5,741 nt of DNA from Burkholderiaceae bacterium (GTDB lineage: Bacteria; Pseudomonadota; Gammaproteobacteria; Burkholderiales; Burkholderiaceae_D), in assembly GCA_014379395.1 (NCBI GenBank), contig JACMLV010000229.1, positions 1 through 5,741 on the forward strand. The letters run 5' to 3'. This document shows, one piece after another, positions 1-5,741 of this stretch; position 1 is the stretch's first letter; each line of letters begins with the position of its first letter. The notes under the pieces were generated by a model. It was not told the origin of the DNA. It ran no database searches and saw only the letters and a program-made list of their open reading frames with translations. The position numbers and the translations under genes were made by a program.

Positions 1-319
1 CGCGCAGCGCCTCGGGCGCCAGCTCGCGGATGCCGCGCACGTGTTCGGCCAGCAGGCCGAGCCGATGGTGCGCGCCGTCGGGCGCGGTGTAGTCGACCAG
101 CAGGATGCGGGTGTCGAAATATTCCTGGCACGGCGCCAGGCCGGCCAGCACCGACAGGTCGATCACCGGCACCGGCGCGCCCTGGTAATCCATCAGGCCG
201 GCCACCGCGGCCGGGGCCAGCGGCAGCTGCTTCAGTTCCAGCAGCGGCAGCACGCGCACGATGGCGTCCAGCCGCAGCCCGTAGGGATCGGGCCCGATGT
301 GGAAGATCAGCGTTTTCAT
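1..319 (-). CDS. wspB: CheW-like chemosensory adaptor, WspB-type (partial, C-terminus off the left edge)
   Basis: Reading the minus strand from ATG at 319 gives 106 residues before the window ends, starting MKTLIFHIGPDPYGLRL. This is the N-terminal part of a CheW domain: a first beta strand (residues 3-8), then VLPLLELKQLP (23-33), then the PVPVIDLS strand (49-56) that is typical of CheW folds. CheW proteins link methyl-accepting receptors to a CheA-type kinase in the inner-membrane signalling array. The HIGPD...LPLLELKQLP pattern resembles what I recall of WspB, the adaptor of the Wsp surface-sensing system, and the upstream gene is a WspA-like receptor, so the wspB call rests on both (inference). 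No Shine-Dalgarno sequence is visible before the ATG, and an in-frame TAG lies 9 nt upstream, inside a palindromic element. An unrelated CheW paralogue is the main alternative; the CheW domain itself is clear. Confidence 0.85.
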   Translation of the reverse strand, partial: MKTLIFHIGPDPYGLRLDAIVRVLPLLELKQLPLAPAAVAGLMDYQGAPVPVIDLSVLAGLAPCQEYFDTRILLVDYTAPDGAHHRLGLLAEHVRGIRELAPEALR

Positions 320-325
320 GGCGCG

Positions 326-328
326 ATG
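326..328. other. Possible 3-bp target-site duplication, left copy
   Basis: ATG directly outside the left end of the palindrome, repeated directly outside its right end at 493-495. Three bases match by chance in about 1 of 64 cases. The call gains weight because removing the element plus one copy restores a stop/start overlap between the flanking genes. The alternative is that the CTAG at each end is the duplication. Confidence 0.4.
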
Positions 329-492
329 CTAGTGGAGTGTTGCGCGTTGATTGCGACTGATAAAAATAGCGGATTTTTCGTCGAGACAAGGAAAAAACCG
401 CAGCAGTACCGAGGTATTGCGAGGATTTTTGACGCGGTATCGGCGGAAAAGACGCATTTTTATCTCGCAAGAAGAGCGCAACACTACACTAG
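329..492. repeat. 164-bp imperfect palindrome, MITE/ERIC-like insertion between receptor and cheW genes
   Basis: The outer 17 bp are inverted repeats: 329-345 (ctagtggagtgttgcgc) and the complement of 476-492, matching at 16 of 17 positions. The symmetry continues inward. Both arms then carry ttgcga followed by gataaaaat (351-356 and 358-366 on the left, mirrored at about 457-471 on the right), then a gcg-tttt-cg-cga block with about 12 of 16 matches. At the centre, 403-410 pairs with 413-420 around a two-base loop. The whole stretch can fold into one long hairpin in RNA or single-stranded DNA. It is richer in A/T tracts than the genes on either side. ATG occurs directly outside both ends (326-328 and 493-495), a possible target-site duplication. 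It contains no reading frame of its own. The family is unknown to me; mobility is inferred. Confidence 0.72.
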
Positions 493-2294
493 ATGGCGAC
501 GGCGAAGTTGGACACGCTGGCCTGCAGGTCGCCGGCCGCGTATTGCAGCTGGTGCACCGCCTCGCTGGTGGCCTTGAGCGACTCGACCGTCTGCTGGGTG
601 GCGTCGTTGAGCTGCATCATGGTCGACGAGATCTGCGACGCGCCGGTGGCCTGCGACTGCATGCCCTGCAGGACGGCGTCGAACTGCGGCGCCAGCTTTT
701 GCACCTGGTCCATCATCGACGAGAGCTGCTCGGCCACCAGGCGCACCTCGCCGACGCTGCGCCGGATCTCCTCGGAGAACTTGTCCATGCCCATCACGCT
801 GGCCGACACCGCCGACTGCATCTCCTTCAACATCTGCTCGATGTCCCAGGTCGACACCGAGGTCTGGTCGGCCAGGCGCCGGATCTCGGTGGCGACCACC
901 GAGAAGCCGCGGCCGGCCTCGCCGGCCTTCTCGGCCTCGATGGCGGCGTTGAGCGAGAGGATGTTGGTCTGGTCGGCCACCTTGGTGATGGTGATCAACA
1001 CGCCGTTGATGTTGCTCGCCTTCTCCGACAGGGCCGCCAGCTTGGCGTTGATCGAGTCGGTCGCGGCGACCATGTGCTGCATGGTCTGGTCCATGCGCTT
1101 CAAGTTGCCCTGCGCCTCGGCGGTGGCGCTGGTGGTGTACTCGGCCACGGCGGTGGCCTCCTCCATGGTCTTGAGCAATTGACTGGTGTTGGCCGAGATT
1201 TCCTTGGTGGTGCTGAGGATTTCCACGCTGGTCTGAGCCTGCTCGATGCCGGTGGCCTCCTGCTGGCGCGCCGAGGCGGCGATCTCGGTGGCCGAGCTGG
1301 TGACCTGGATGCCGGCCTTCTGCACGTTGTTGAGCAGGCTGCGCAGATTCTGGAACATCGTCGCCAGGCCGTCGCCGAGCTGGCCGATGGCGTCCGCGCC
1401 GGTGACGTCGACCTTGCCGGTCAGGTCGCCCGAGGCGGCCTTCGAGACCACTTCGAGCAAGGAGTCGACCTTCGCTTTCAAGGCGTTGGTGGCGGCCAGC
1501 TCATTGGCCTGGCTGTCCTCGATGGCTTGCGCCATGCGGTTGAATTCGAGCGCGACCAGGCCCAGCTCGTCCTTCGACAGCAGCACCGCGCGCTCGCCGC
1601 GCGCGCCGCTGGCGAAGCGGTTGACGGCATGGGTCAGGTTGTTGAGCGGGTTCAGGATCGCCCGGCCCAGCAGGTAGGACACCGCCAGCGCCAGCGTCAC
1701 GCAAACGAGTCCGCCGGCCGAAAGCAGCATCATCATGTTCTGTTGCATTTGCTGCGACGTTTGCGAGCGTTCCGCCAGCAGGCGGTTCTCCTCGAGCGCG
1801 GCGGCATTGAGCAGCTGGTGCATCTCGCCGGTGCTGCTGATGCTTTCCTCGAGCAGGGCCGAGCGGCCTATCGTGTCGGCCGCGGCGGGCGCGTTGCCGA
1901 GCGCGCGGCGGCGCGTCACTTGCTGATCGACGACGTTTTTGAACCAGTCGGAGAACAGCGGCGCCAGCTTTTTGAAACGTTCCTGCTGGGACGGGTTGTC
2001 GGCGGTCAGGGTGAGCAGCTTGCCGATGTGCTGGTCCACCGAGGTCTTGTCGAGCTTCATGCGCGCTTCGTTGCCGGTCAGTAGGAAACCGCGCAACTGG
2101 ACCTGGGTGTCGAGGATGTCGTTGGCGACCTGGTCGATTTCGAGCAACACCTTGATCGTGTGCCGGTCCCAGGCGCTGGCCTCGGACAGGCGGGAGAAAT
2201 TGGTATAGGCGAGGGCGAGCAGCATCAAAATGATGGCGACGATGGCGCCAAAGCCGAGGTATAGCTTTTTCTTGATGCTCATGTCAGCAAACAT
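489..2294 (-). CDS. wspA: Methyl-accepting chemoreceptor, WspA-like (CHASE3-HAMP-MCP signal)
   Basis: The product is a 601-residue inner-membrane receptor. Visible parts are a first membrane helix (about 11-30); a periplasmic helical sensor (31-186) with the CHASE3-like pattern WDRHT (42-46) and QLRGFLLTGNE (66-76); a second membrane helix (about 187-209); HAMP (211-263) and a second HAMP-like stretch (to about 316, GDLTGKVDV at 289-297); and the coiled-coil signalling domain. The hairpin tip is ADQTNILSLNAAIEAEKAGE (440-459), followed by GRGFSVVATEIRRLADQ. EAEKAGE instead of the usual EAARAGE, and the SAVSASVMGMDKFSEEIRR stretch (494-512), are features I associate with WspA, the surface sensor that drives the WspE-WspR c-di-GMP pathway. 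The symbol is by recognition, not search. GGAG six bases before ATG 2294 supports that start over M5. There is no C-terminal CheR-docking pentapeptide. The TAG stop lies inside the palindromic element at 329-492; the ancestral protein probably ended two residues later. Confidence 0.88.
   Translation of the reverse strand: MFADMSIKKKLYLGFGAIVAIILMLLALAYTNFSRLSEASAWDRHTIKVLLEIDQVANDILDTQVQLRGFLLTGNEARMKLDKTSVDQHIGKLLTLTADNPSQQERFKKLAPLFSDWFKNVVDQQVTRRRALGNAPAAADTIGRSALLEESISSTGEMHQLLNAAALEENRLLAERSQTSQQMQQNMMMLLSAGGLVCVTLALAVSYLLGRAILNPLNNLTHAVNRFASGARGERAVLLSKDELGLVALEFNRMAQAIEDSQANELAATNALKAKVDSLLEVVSKAASGDLTGKVDVTGADAIGQLGDGLATMFQNLRSLLNNVQKAGIQVTSSATEIAASARQQEATGIEQAQTSVEILSTTKEISANTSQLLKTMEEATAVAEYTTSATAEAQGNLKRMDQTMQHMVAATDSINAKLAALSEKASNINGVLITITKVADQTNILSLNAAIEAEKAGEAGRGFSVVATEIRRLADQTSVSTWDIEQMLKEMQSAVSASVMGMDKFSEEIRRSVGEVRLVAEQLSSMMDQVQKLAPQFDAVLQGMQSQATGASQISSTMMQLNDATQQTVESLKATSEAVHQLQYAAGDLQASVSNFAVAI
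493..495. other. Possible 3-bp target-site duplication, right copy
   Basis: ATG directly outside the right end of the palindrome, the partner of 326-328. It lies inside the receptor coding sequence: on the minus strand it overlaps the last two sense codons, GCC ATC, before the TAG stop supplied by the element. Confidence 0.4.
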
Positions 2295-2362
2295 GGGACT
2301 CTCCGATCGGACAAATTAATTTTCAACAGTGCAACGTTTTTGCTTGCCAATGGCGCTCTGCG

Positions 2363-2400
2363 AAAACGGCGCGGGCCGCCACAAGGGGCGGCCCGCGCCG
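2363..2400 (-). terminator. Rho-independent terminator after argG
   Basis: A perfect 14-bp GC-only stem (2367-2380 pairing with 2387-2400) closes a six-base loop. On the minus strand it is followed at once by TTTT (2366-2363). It starts 28 bases after the argG stop and 68 bases before the receptor start, so it should separate the arginine genes from the chemosensory genes. No T-run follows on the plus strand, so it looks one-directional. Confidence 0.88.
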
Positions 2401-2428
2401 GTGCCACGCTGGCGCGGCGCATGCCGCG

Positions 2429-3661
<1,233 letters not shown>

Positions 3662-3692
3662 AGGGCTTCCATTTTTCATTGATGCGGTTAAT

Positions 3693-4622
3693 TCAGTTGG
3701 CCGGGTCGATGCGGCCCAGCAGCAGGTATTCGATCAGCGCCTTCTGCACGTGCAGGCGGTTTTCGGCCTCTTCCCAGACCACCGACTGCGGACCGTCGAT
3801 CACCTCGGCGGCCACCTCCTCGCCGCGGTGGGCAGGCAGGCAGTGCATGAACAGCGCGTCGGGGGCGGCGCGCGCCATCTTGGCGCCGTCGACGATCCAG
3901 CCGTCGAAGGCCTTGATGCGGGCCGCGTTCTCGGCCTCGTAACCCATGCTGGTCCAGACGTCGGTGTTGACCAGGTGCGCGCCCTCGCAGGCGTCGGACG
4001 GGTTGGCGAAGAAGGTGTAGCGCGCGGTTTTCACCAGCGACAGGTCGATGTCGTAGCCCTTCGGCGTCGAGACGTTCAGGTGGAAGCCGAACACCTCGGC
4101 GGCTTGGAGCCACGAGTACAGCATGTTGTTGGCGTCGCCGATCCAGGCCACCACCTTGCCGGCGATCGAGCCGCGCTTTTCGATGAAGGTGAAGATGTCG
4201 GCCAGCACCTGGCACGGATGGTGTTCGTTGGTCAGGCCGTTGATCACCGGCACGCGCGAATTGGCGGCGAAGCGCTCGATGATGTCCTGGCCGAAGGTGC
4301 GGATCATGATGATGTCGCACATGCGCGACATCACCTGGCCGGCGTCCTCGACCGGCTCGCCGCGGCCGAGCTGGCTGTCGCGGGTGTTCAGGTAGATGGC
4401 GGCGCCGCCGAGCTGCGACATGCCGGCCTCGAACGAGAGGCGGGTGCGGGTCGAGTTCTTTTCGAACACCATCACCATGGTGCGGTCGGTGAGCGGGTGG
4501 TAGATCTCGTAGTTCTTGAACTTGCGCTTGATCCGGTGCGCGCGCTCGATCACGTAGTCGTATTCGGCCAGCGTGAAGTCGGCGAACTGGAGGTAATGCT
4601 TGATCGGTTTTTTGGTAGTCAT
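3693..4622 (-). CDS. argF: Ornithine carbamoyltransferase, anabolic
   Basis: The enzyme transfers a carbamoyl group from carbamoyl phosphate to ornithine, giving citrulline (EC 2.1.3.3), which the next gene's product, ArgG, consumes. From ATG 4622 it has 309 residues, the usual length of this cytoplasmic trimeric enzyme. Motifs are complete: STRTR (57-61) for carbamoyl phosphate, HPCQ (135-138), and HCLPAHRGEE (260-269), whose cysteine and neighbouring loop bind ornithine; a DVWTSMG loop is at 221-227. The DVWTSMG and HCLP signatures separate OTC from aspartate carbamoyltransferase. A GTG three codons upstream (4631) is also in frame. Neither start has a clear Shine-Dalgarno sequence; ATG 4622 is chosen by codon and by length, with low certainty on this detail. 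A TATAAT promoter lies about 57 bases upstream of the start. No fusion, frameshift or missing residue is seen. Confidence 0.97.
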   Translation of the reverse strand: MTTKKPIKHYLQFADFTLAEYDYVIERAHRIKRKFKNYEIYHPLTDRTMVMVFEKNSTRTRLSFEAGMSQLGGAAIYLNTRDSQLGRGEPVEDAGQVMSRMCDIIMIRTFGQDIIERFAANSRVPVINGLTNEHHPCQVLADIFTFIEKRGSIAGKVVAWIGDANNMLYSWLQAAEVFGFHLNVSTPKGYDIDLSLVKTARYTFFANPSDACEGAHLVNTDVWTSMGYEAENAARIKAFDGWIVDGAKMARAAPDALFMHCLPAHRGEEVAAEVIDGPQSVVWEEAENRLHVQKALIEYLLLGRIDPAN

Positions 4623-4648
4623 AAAGGCCACTGGAAGATGCGAAGGCC

Positions 4649-4674
4649 GCCGGCGGCGTGCCTCTCTCGCCGGC
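4649..4674 (-). other. Small hairpin in the argF leader
   Basis: GCCGGCG at 4649-4655 pairs perfectly with CGCCGGC at 4668-4674 around a 12-base loop, within the roughly 57-base leader between the predicted argF transcription start and its ATG. No T-run follows, so it is not an intrinsic terminator as it stands. It could affect ribosome access; a regulatory role is unsupported beyond position. Confidence 0.3.
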
Positions 4675-4685
4675 TAAGCGCGTCA

Positions 4686-4714
4686 ATTATAAAGGTTTTG
4701 CTTTTATATGGGAA
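4686..4714 (-). promoter_or_regulatory. Predicted sigma-70 promoter of argFG
   Basis: The minus strand reads a perfect TATAAT at 4691-4686. Seventeen bases upstream is TTCCCA at 4714-4709, four of six matches to TTGACA. Transcription would start near 4679, giving a leader of about 57 bases before argF. The surrounding AT-rich patch (4685-4710) stands out in GC-rich sequence. I see no clear ArgR-type operator. Confidence 0.6.
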
Positions 4715-4738
4715 AGGAAAGGCGGCCCGCCGGGCCGC
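4715..4738 (-). terminator. Possible weak minus-strand terminator or inverted repeat
   Basis: GCGGCCC (4722-4728) and GGGCCGC (4732-4738) form a perfect 7-bp stem with a three-base loop. On the minus strand the stem is followed by the pyrimidine run CTTTCCTTTCCC, a poor T-tract. It sits just upstream of the argF promoter, where it could stop minus-strand readthrough from the right. It may also be just a GC-rich palindrome. Confidence 0.3.
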
Positions 4739-4828
4739 TGGCGGGCATGGCCGACGGGGGTGGCGGAGCGCGGTTTTGTGTTGTCGGACAGATAAAGAAT
4801 CGCCCCCCCTGAACGCCGTCTGCACCCA

Positions 4829-4837
4829 TGCTACGAT
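4829..4837 (+). promoter_or_regulatory. Possible extended -10 element for the DUF433 gene
   Basis: TGC followed by TACGAT (4832-4837) resembles an extended -10 (TGnTATAAT, four of six in the hexamer). The -35 region (CTGAAC, 4809-4814) is weak. A transcript would start near 4844, about 23 bases before ATG 4867. That would place the upstream in-frame ATG at 4828 inside the promoter and supports the later start. Confidence 0.35.
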
Positions 4838-4856
4838 CACTCGATCCTTGCGCTTC

Positions 4857-4862
4857 AGGAGG
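4857..4862 (+). promoter_or_regulatory. Shine-Dalgarno site that sets the DUF433 start
   Basis: AGGAGG ends four bases before ATG 4867. It is the strongest ribosome binding site in the window and decides between ATG 4867 and the in-frame ATG at 4828, which has no such site. Confidence 0.8.
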
Positions 4863-4866
4863 CGAC

Positions 4867-5073
4867 ATGGCCGACTACCACAGCATCATCACGCTCGAAC
4901 CGGGCAAGCGCGGCGGCCAGCCTTGCATTCGCGGCTTGCGCATCACAGTGCAGGACGTTTTGCAGTGGCTGGCCGGCGGCATGGATATCGATGAGATTGT
5001 CTCCGACTATCCGGAGCTTACTCGCGAGGACGTGCTCGCTTGCCTGGCCTTCGCGGCGGATCGGGAACGGTAG
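4867..5073 (+). CDS. DUF433 family antitoxin (VapB45-like)
   Basis: A 68-residue protein starting MADYHSIITLEPGKRGGQP. The motif GQPCIRGLRITV (17-28) is the DUF433 signature (usual form GkPvIrGtRIpV), followed by a helix-turn-helix-like part, VLQWLAGGMDIDEIVSDYPELTREDV, in which DYP-L---DV (47-56) is the standard end of the domain. Members are small DNA-binding antitoxins, normally encoded directly upstream of a DUF5615 (PIN-like, VapC45-type) toxin, which they neutralise and co-repress. The start is fixed by AGGAGG at 4857-4862; an upstream in-frame ATG at 4828 adds 13 residues outside the domain. The gene is divergent from argF. No toxin follows: only a three-codon frame resembling a toxin start (5080-5088) remains before the convergent gene ending at 5088. 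The antitoxin is therefore probably an orphan. Domain call firm; toxin pairing from family knowledge. Confidence 0.88.
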   Translation: MADYHSIITLEPGKRGGQPCIRGLRITVQDVLQWLAGGMDIDEIVSDYPELTREDVLACLAFAADRER

Positions 5074-5079
5074 GGCGCC

Positions 5080-5091
5080 GTGAAATTCTAG
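5080..5091 (+). pseudogene. Possible 5' stub of a DUF5615-type toxin gene
   Basis: Seven bases after the antitoxin stop is GTG AAA TTC TAG, coding for M-K-F and then stop. DUF5615 toxins that pair with DUF433 proteins often begin M-K/R-F and start within a few bases of the antitoxin stop, so position and residues fit the first three codons of the missing toxin. The sequence after TTC is unlike a toxin and belongs to a convergent gene of lower GC. Only nine bases are involved, so chance is a real possibility. Confidence 0.3.
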
Positions 5092-5729
5092 GAAATTGGA
5101 AGCGAGGTCAGGAAGATGTCGAAACTTTCATTTCTCGTTCTGCCCAGGTCGATATTTTTCCGCTTCTCGTATCCTTTTGCCAGAGCTTGGTATGTTCTGT
5201 AGTCTTTCTCGCAACGAACCCCATCTTTTTTGAGGGTGTTCTTCAAATGCTCTTCGCAATTTTTGGTGCGCGAGGCGCTGCGCTTCTCCTTGATATGCAA
5301 CGGTAGAAGCCAGCACTCCAGCGAATGCATCGAGATGGCGAAAATTATCTTGTCGCCAAATTCATCGTAAATCGCTGGGCAAATTTTCGATACGATATGC
5401 GCCTTCATGTCCGCGATAAGCTCGGCCGCCGGGCGATCCTTGCCGCCCTCGGTAATCGGGATGTTCAGGTTCGGATGGTCGCAGATATCCGTGTCGATTT
5501 GGATGATGACGTAGTCGTTGAATAGGAAAATTTCGCGGAAAATATCGGAGCCGCAGTACTCGATGACTTTTTCCCAATTGGCGAAATTGCCTTGCCGGCT
5601 TTCGTCGGTGGCGTCCCTTGCCGGCTGAATGGAATTGACTTCCGGCTCTTCGTCGTAATAGCCGTAAAGAATGGCTTCGAGAACGGCTTGGTCTGTGATG
5701 CCCTCGGTGATGAGTGCGAAGCTGAGCAT
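5088..5729 (-). CDS. Toprim-like putative nuclease (RloB/DUF4276/DUF4435-like), possible defence protein
   Basis: A 213-residue soluble protein with no signal peptide or membrane helix. Three blocks match the layout of Toprim-like nucleases: LITEGITD (6-13) with E9 at the end of the first strand; VIIQIDTDICD (74-84) with D79 and D81 as the DxD metal site; and SMHSLECWLL (133-142), like the S/H--E-W-L block of RloB-type proteins. In such families (RloB, DUF4276, DUF4435/AriB of PARIS, OLD-type) the nuclease usually works with an ABC/AAA ATPase encoded next to it, often in phage defence. The lysine-rich C-terminal part (148-213) is unrecognised. ATG 5729 places the glutamate where related proteins have it, but the frame stays open to the window edge and there is no good ribosome binding site, so a start upstream is possible. 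GC is about 45-48% in counted lines, against 72% in argG. The family call is by motif reading only. Confidence 0.6.
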   Translation of the reverse strand: MLSFALITEGITDQAVLEAILYGYYDEEPEVNSIQPARDATDESRQGNFANWEKVIEYCGSDIFREIFLFNDYVIIQIDTDICDHPNLNIPITEGGKDRPAAELIADMKAHIVSKICPAIYDEFGDKIIFAISMHSLECWLLPLHIKEKRSASRTKNCEEHLKNTLKKDGVRCEKDYRTYQALAKGYEKRKNIDLGRTRNESFDIFLTSLPIS

Positions 5730-5741
5730 GGCCTTAAAACC

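Noticed and set aside
329..492. CTAG at each end of the palindrome read as a 4-bp target duplication (IS5-like target)
   Set aside because: CTAG is self-complementary, so the inverted repeats alone place it at both ends. The ATG duplication also explains the restored gene overlap. It is not fully excluded.
351..2084. Long plus-strand open frame of 577 codons opposite the receptor gene
   Set aside because: It is rich in H, R, G, L and V with no domain pattern, as expected from the antisense of a GC-rich gene; the minus-strand frame encodes a complete receptor.
2331..2352. Sigma-54-like promoter (TGGC...TTGC) before the receptor gene
   Set aside because: The GG and GC elements are 14 bases apart instead of 10. 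A FliA-type promoter and a good sigma-70 promoter were also sought here and not found.
3688..4686. Minus-strand 332-codon frame and plus-strand 414-codon frame (3750-4994) over argF
   Set aside because: Both are low-complexity R/P/H/A-rich shadows of argF in other frames.
4619..4840. 73-codon minus-strand frame upstream of argF
   Set aside because: It runs through the predicted argF promoter and both GC palindromes and shows no family motif or ribosome site.
4828..4866. Upstream ATG for the DUF433 protein, adding MLRSLDPCASGGD
   Set aside because: It has no Shine-Dalgarno, lies in the likely -10 region and adds residues outside the domain; ATG 4867 has AGGAGG.
5040..5306. 88-codon plus-strand frame to the right of the DUF433 gene
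   Set aside because: It overlaps the end of DUF433 in another frame and lies opposite the Toprim-like gene. Its hydrophobic stretch arises from the antisense of charged codons, and it has no good ribosome site.

Overview
The window looks like chromosomal DNA from a GC-rich betaproteobacterium, most likely of the Oxalobacteraceae (Massilia, Duganella or Janthinobacterium type). This is an inference from high-GC coding sequence (72% in a counted line of argG), a ~410-residue ArgG directly after ArgF, and a Wsp-type chemosensory pair. No taxonomic search could be run.

Layout. From right to left on the minus strand, argF (ornithine carbamoyltransferase) and argG (argininosuccinate synthase) form a two-gene arginine unit. 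It has a TATAAT-type promoter upstream of argF and a strong intrinsic terminator after argG. Further along the same strand lies a WspA-like methyl-accepting receptor (CHASE3 sensor, HAMP, MCP signalling domain), then the start of a WspB-like CheW adaptor cut by the left edge. These two probably begin a wsp operon that controls c-di-GMP from surface sensing.

Between the receptor and CheW genes sits a 164-bp AT-richer, nearly perfect long palindrome (329-492) with 17-bp terminal inverted repeats, flanked by a 3-bp ATG direct repeat. It looks like a small non-autonomous insertion (MITE- or ERIC-like). It supplies the receptor's present stop codon. Removing it with one ATG copy restores an ATGA stop/start overlap between the two genes, which is the strongest evidence that it inserted into a translationally coupled operon.

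Right of argF, on the plus strand, is a small DUF433 antitoxin gene with a good ribosome binding site. Its expected toxin partner is missing. Just after the antitoxin the sequence reads GTG AAA TTC TAG, which could be the first three codons of a DUF5615-type toxin (commonly M-K/R-F) cut off at a junction. From that point base composition falls to about 45-48% GC, and a convergent minus-strand gene encodes a 213-residue protein with a Toprim-like signature (E9, D79xD81, E138xW140) resembling RloB/DUF4276/DUF4435 defence nucleases. Such proteins usually work with an ABC/AAA-type ATPase, which would lie just beyond the right edge. The right end therefore looks like the edge of a transferred, possibly defence-related segment that broke a toxin-antitoxin pair.
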